Assembly: GCA_014529385.2 (NCBI GenBank)
Contig: CM043963.1
Location: 2,731,001-2,795,000 of the forward strand
Direction: 5' to 3'
Source of the DNA: Adiantum capillus-veneris
Taxonomy: Eukaryota > Streptophyta > Polypodiopsida > Polypodiales > Pteridaceae
DNA: 64,000 nt
Shown here: in pieces, positions 62,517-64,000 of the stretch
Layout: each line of letters begins with the position of its first letter
How positions within the stretch are numbered: position 1 is the stretch's first letter
The notes under the pieces: model-generated
Database searches by the model: none
Seen by the model: only the letters and a program-made list of their open reading frames with translations
Told to the model about the DNA's origin: nothing
Translations under genes and position numbers: made by a program

Positions 62517-63481
62517 TTGGGGGCTATCATAGCATAGCCTAATCAACCCAAGACCAACAAAATTATCACTCCTAGGATTGGCAATCCAGCTAGGGAATGG
62601 AAGCACGAGCATTGGATAAGAGAATTCAAGAGTATGCTCATCCAATGCAATTAGATATTAGTCATTAATCACTGACTCTAATCACATCATCAATTAGCAT
62701 CACCTACACACATTAAGCCCACCAAAGTCTGAATTACTATAGACTAGAATCTCTAAGCACACCAATGATAAGCACACACTAATTACATTGGTGTTGGCCT
62801 CTCCAATCACTACATGCCAATCAAGGCACTTCATCAAAAGCTACACACACAAGGTGAATGGTGCTAAAGTTTCATAAAACCCATCCACACACAAGCAGAC
62901 AATAGGGCACACACACTAATTACAAGATTAAGAACCAACTTAATCAACCTAATTAGTGATGTTAAATATCGGAAATTGAATGCTCATAGAAGGATAAGAG
63001 TGGTTAATAAGTAAGAAGTCATCACACATACTCAAATTTAGAATAATGAGAAAGGTGAAACTACTTCATGAAATAATGGAATAGGAGAATTGAGACTAAT
63101 GAGAAAGTAGAGAGTAGATTAGGAAAGCTTCTCTAATTACAATGGATTAGCACTAGCCTCTTAATCATGGGCATTAAGCTCAAGGCTAGGCCATCCATGG
63201 AGTGAACACTCAAGAGAGAGTGAGAGCTCTCAAAAGTGGATCCTCAAGAGTGGATCCTCAAGAGTGGATACTCAAGAATGAAGCCTCCTTGCATAAAGGC
63301 TTTCACCACAGTCCCTTCTACTATGGGTTTAAGTTTGAGCCCTCTTGCTAGCATATACAACTTTGGAACTCCCAATGAGCCCAAGACCTTATACAAAGTG
63401 AGTAGGAAATATTGTGCACATCCATAGCATATCTCCCGCTTGATGCATAATTGGTGTAGCCTATGTTATTCATTTCTAACA
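62517..63481 (-). repeat. C 5' LTR (965 bp)
   Basis: Pairs with 33446-34426. In plus sense TGTTGGGGGC to TCTAACA, then TCAAA. Contains the TGGATCCTCAAGAG unit repeated at 63236-63265. Confidence 0.88.
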
Positions 63482-63486
63482 TCAAA

Positions 63487-64000
63487 TAAAAAAGGCCACA
63501 TTTTAGAAGAGATCTAGCAAAGAAAGTGGCCAATTTTTTCATTGGAAATTTCCAAGCAGCCAATGGAACTAAAGTAAAGACCACAATTTTTCCATTGTGG
63601 ACTCTATACCAACAAAGGGAGGTCATTGAAGGGTTGAGATGCTTGCAGCTAGACATATTCTTTAGGCTATCTCCCTAGGGAATAGGCTTCCAGAGAGCCC
63701 ATTAGATAATGAGTTTCATTCAGTACAACAGAGAGACAACCTTTACAGACAAAGAAGGAGCTACAGTGAAATTCAGAGTCACAAGTGATCGTATCAACCA
63801 AGCCCTCCATCTACCACAAAGAAACTGCAACCTCCTCCTAAAGACAAAGGCAATTGACAATGATAAGGCATTTATCAAGTGACAAGGCCACAAATTCACA
63901 TAGAAGGACCTCATTTACATGAAAATAGAGTTACCTTTATGGCTGATTTCATAGCACTTGAAGGTCCACAAGTCCCCTAGATACACAGAGCCAAATCTCC
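63487..64000 (+). pseudogene. Decayed frame resembling the A-family extra ORF (63708-64000)
   Basis: Sequence C inserted into, continuing from 33440. On the + strand a frame from about 63708 reads SFIQYNRETTFTDKEGATV, then FRVTSDRINQALHLPQR and, after stops, KDLIYMKIELPLWLIS. Order and spacing resemble VTDLQGK...ITEKVVATALDLSN...YTFEDIANPKVAIMSQ in the A extra ORF. Four or five stops occur in about 95 codons. If the LTR D orientation applies here, this frame is antisense to it. Homology is a visual impression only. 63487-63700 shows nothing I can name. Confidence 0.35.

Larger units (their letters stand above)
33446..63481 (-). mobile_element. Element C: large non-coding LTR retrotransposon, interrupted by A2
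   Basis: LTRs at 33446-34426 and 62517-63481, with TCAAA duplications at 33441-33445 and 63482-63486. Without the A2 insertion, C is about 5.0 kb with a roughly 3.05-kb internal region. I find no gag or pol motif, so it fits a non-autonomous LARD-type element. Minus orientation is inferred from AAGGGGGGAA just before the 3' LTR. The bases inside the 5' LTR (TTTGGCTCCAAAAGC) do not match a tRNA I know. Confidence 0.88.

Noticed and set aside
1-64000. Naming the species or a defined gypsy lineage (Tat, Ogre, Athila)
   Set aside because: tRNA-Asp primer, giant size and 3' tandem repeats are suggestive, but RT phylogeny would be needed.

Overview
This is plant nuclear DNA made almost entirely of LTR retrotransposons nested inside one another. 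It contains typical plant Ty1/copia and Ty3/gypsy proteins and tRNA-primed elements with plant-type primer sites. No recognisable host gene survives, except possibly one island of exon-like open frames near 31.2-32.0 kb. Element size (up to about 19 kb) and nesting depth fit a very large, repeat-rich land-plant genome such as a gymnosperm or fern. The species cannot be fixed from the sequence.

Layout. (1) 1-793 is the 3' end of Copia-1. It sits inside gypsy element A1 (+ strand), which runs from 794 to 28992. A1's 3' LTR is split by gypsy element B (- strand, 14744-28501, 13,758 bp, TSD GCTAT, LTRs 587/590 bp), the best preserved gypsy here. (2) 28993-32620 holds unassigned sequence with two palindromes, a truncated B-type LTR (29637-29928), and exon-like fragments. 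(3) 32638-32981 is an LTR (D) with a PBS on one side and a PPT on the other. (4) From 33446 to 63481 lies non-coding element C (TSD TCAAA). It contains gypsy element A2 (- strand, 36993-62026, TSD TAGAC), which contains Copia-2 (38696-44182, TSD TCCAC) and a solo LTR, E (55864-56602, TSD TTTAC). (5) 63487-64000 is the sequence C landed in, with a decayed reading frame.

Gene logic. A1 and A2 are two copies, in opposite orientation, of one giant gypsy family (about 18.8 kb without insertions). Its order is LTR, tRNA-Asp-like PBS, long leader, gag, two zinc knuckles, retropepsin 1, RT, RNase H, integrase with a duplicated HHCC zinc module, and then a second retropepsin-like domain. Beyond that come W-[IV]-P-K repeats, an internal polypurine tract, about 2.6 kb of non-coding DNA with CGCG-centred palindromes every 284-286 bp, a large coiled-coil ORF (aORF) behind a candidate 3' splice site, the PPT and the LTR. 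B shares the second retropepsin, the W-[IV]-P-K repeats and the internal polypurine tract, but not the palindromes or the aORF. The post-integrase retropepsin, the phased palindromes and the aORF are the features most worth following up.
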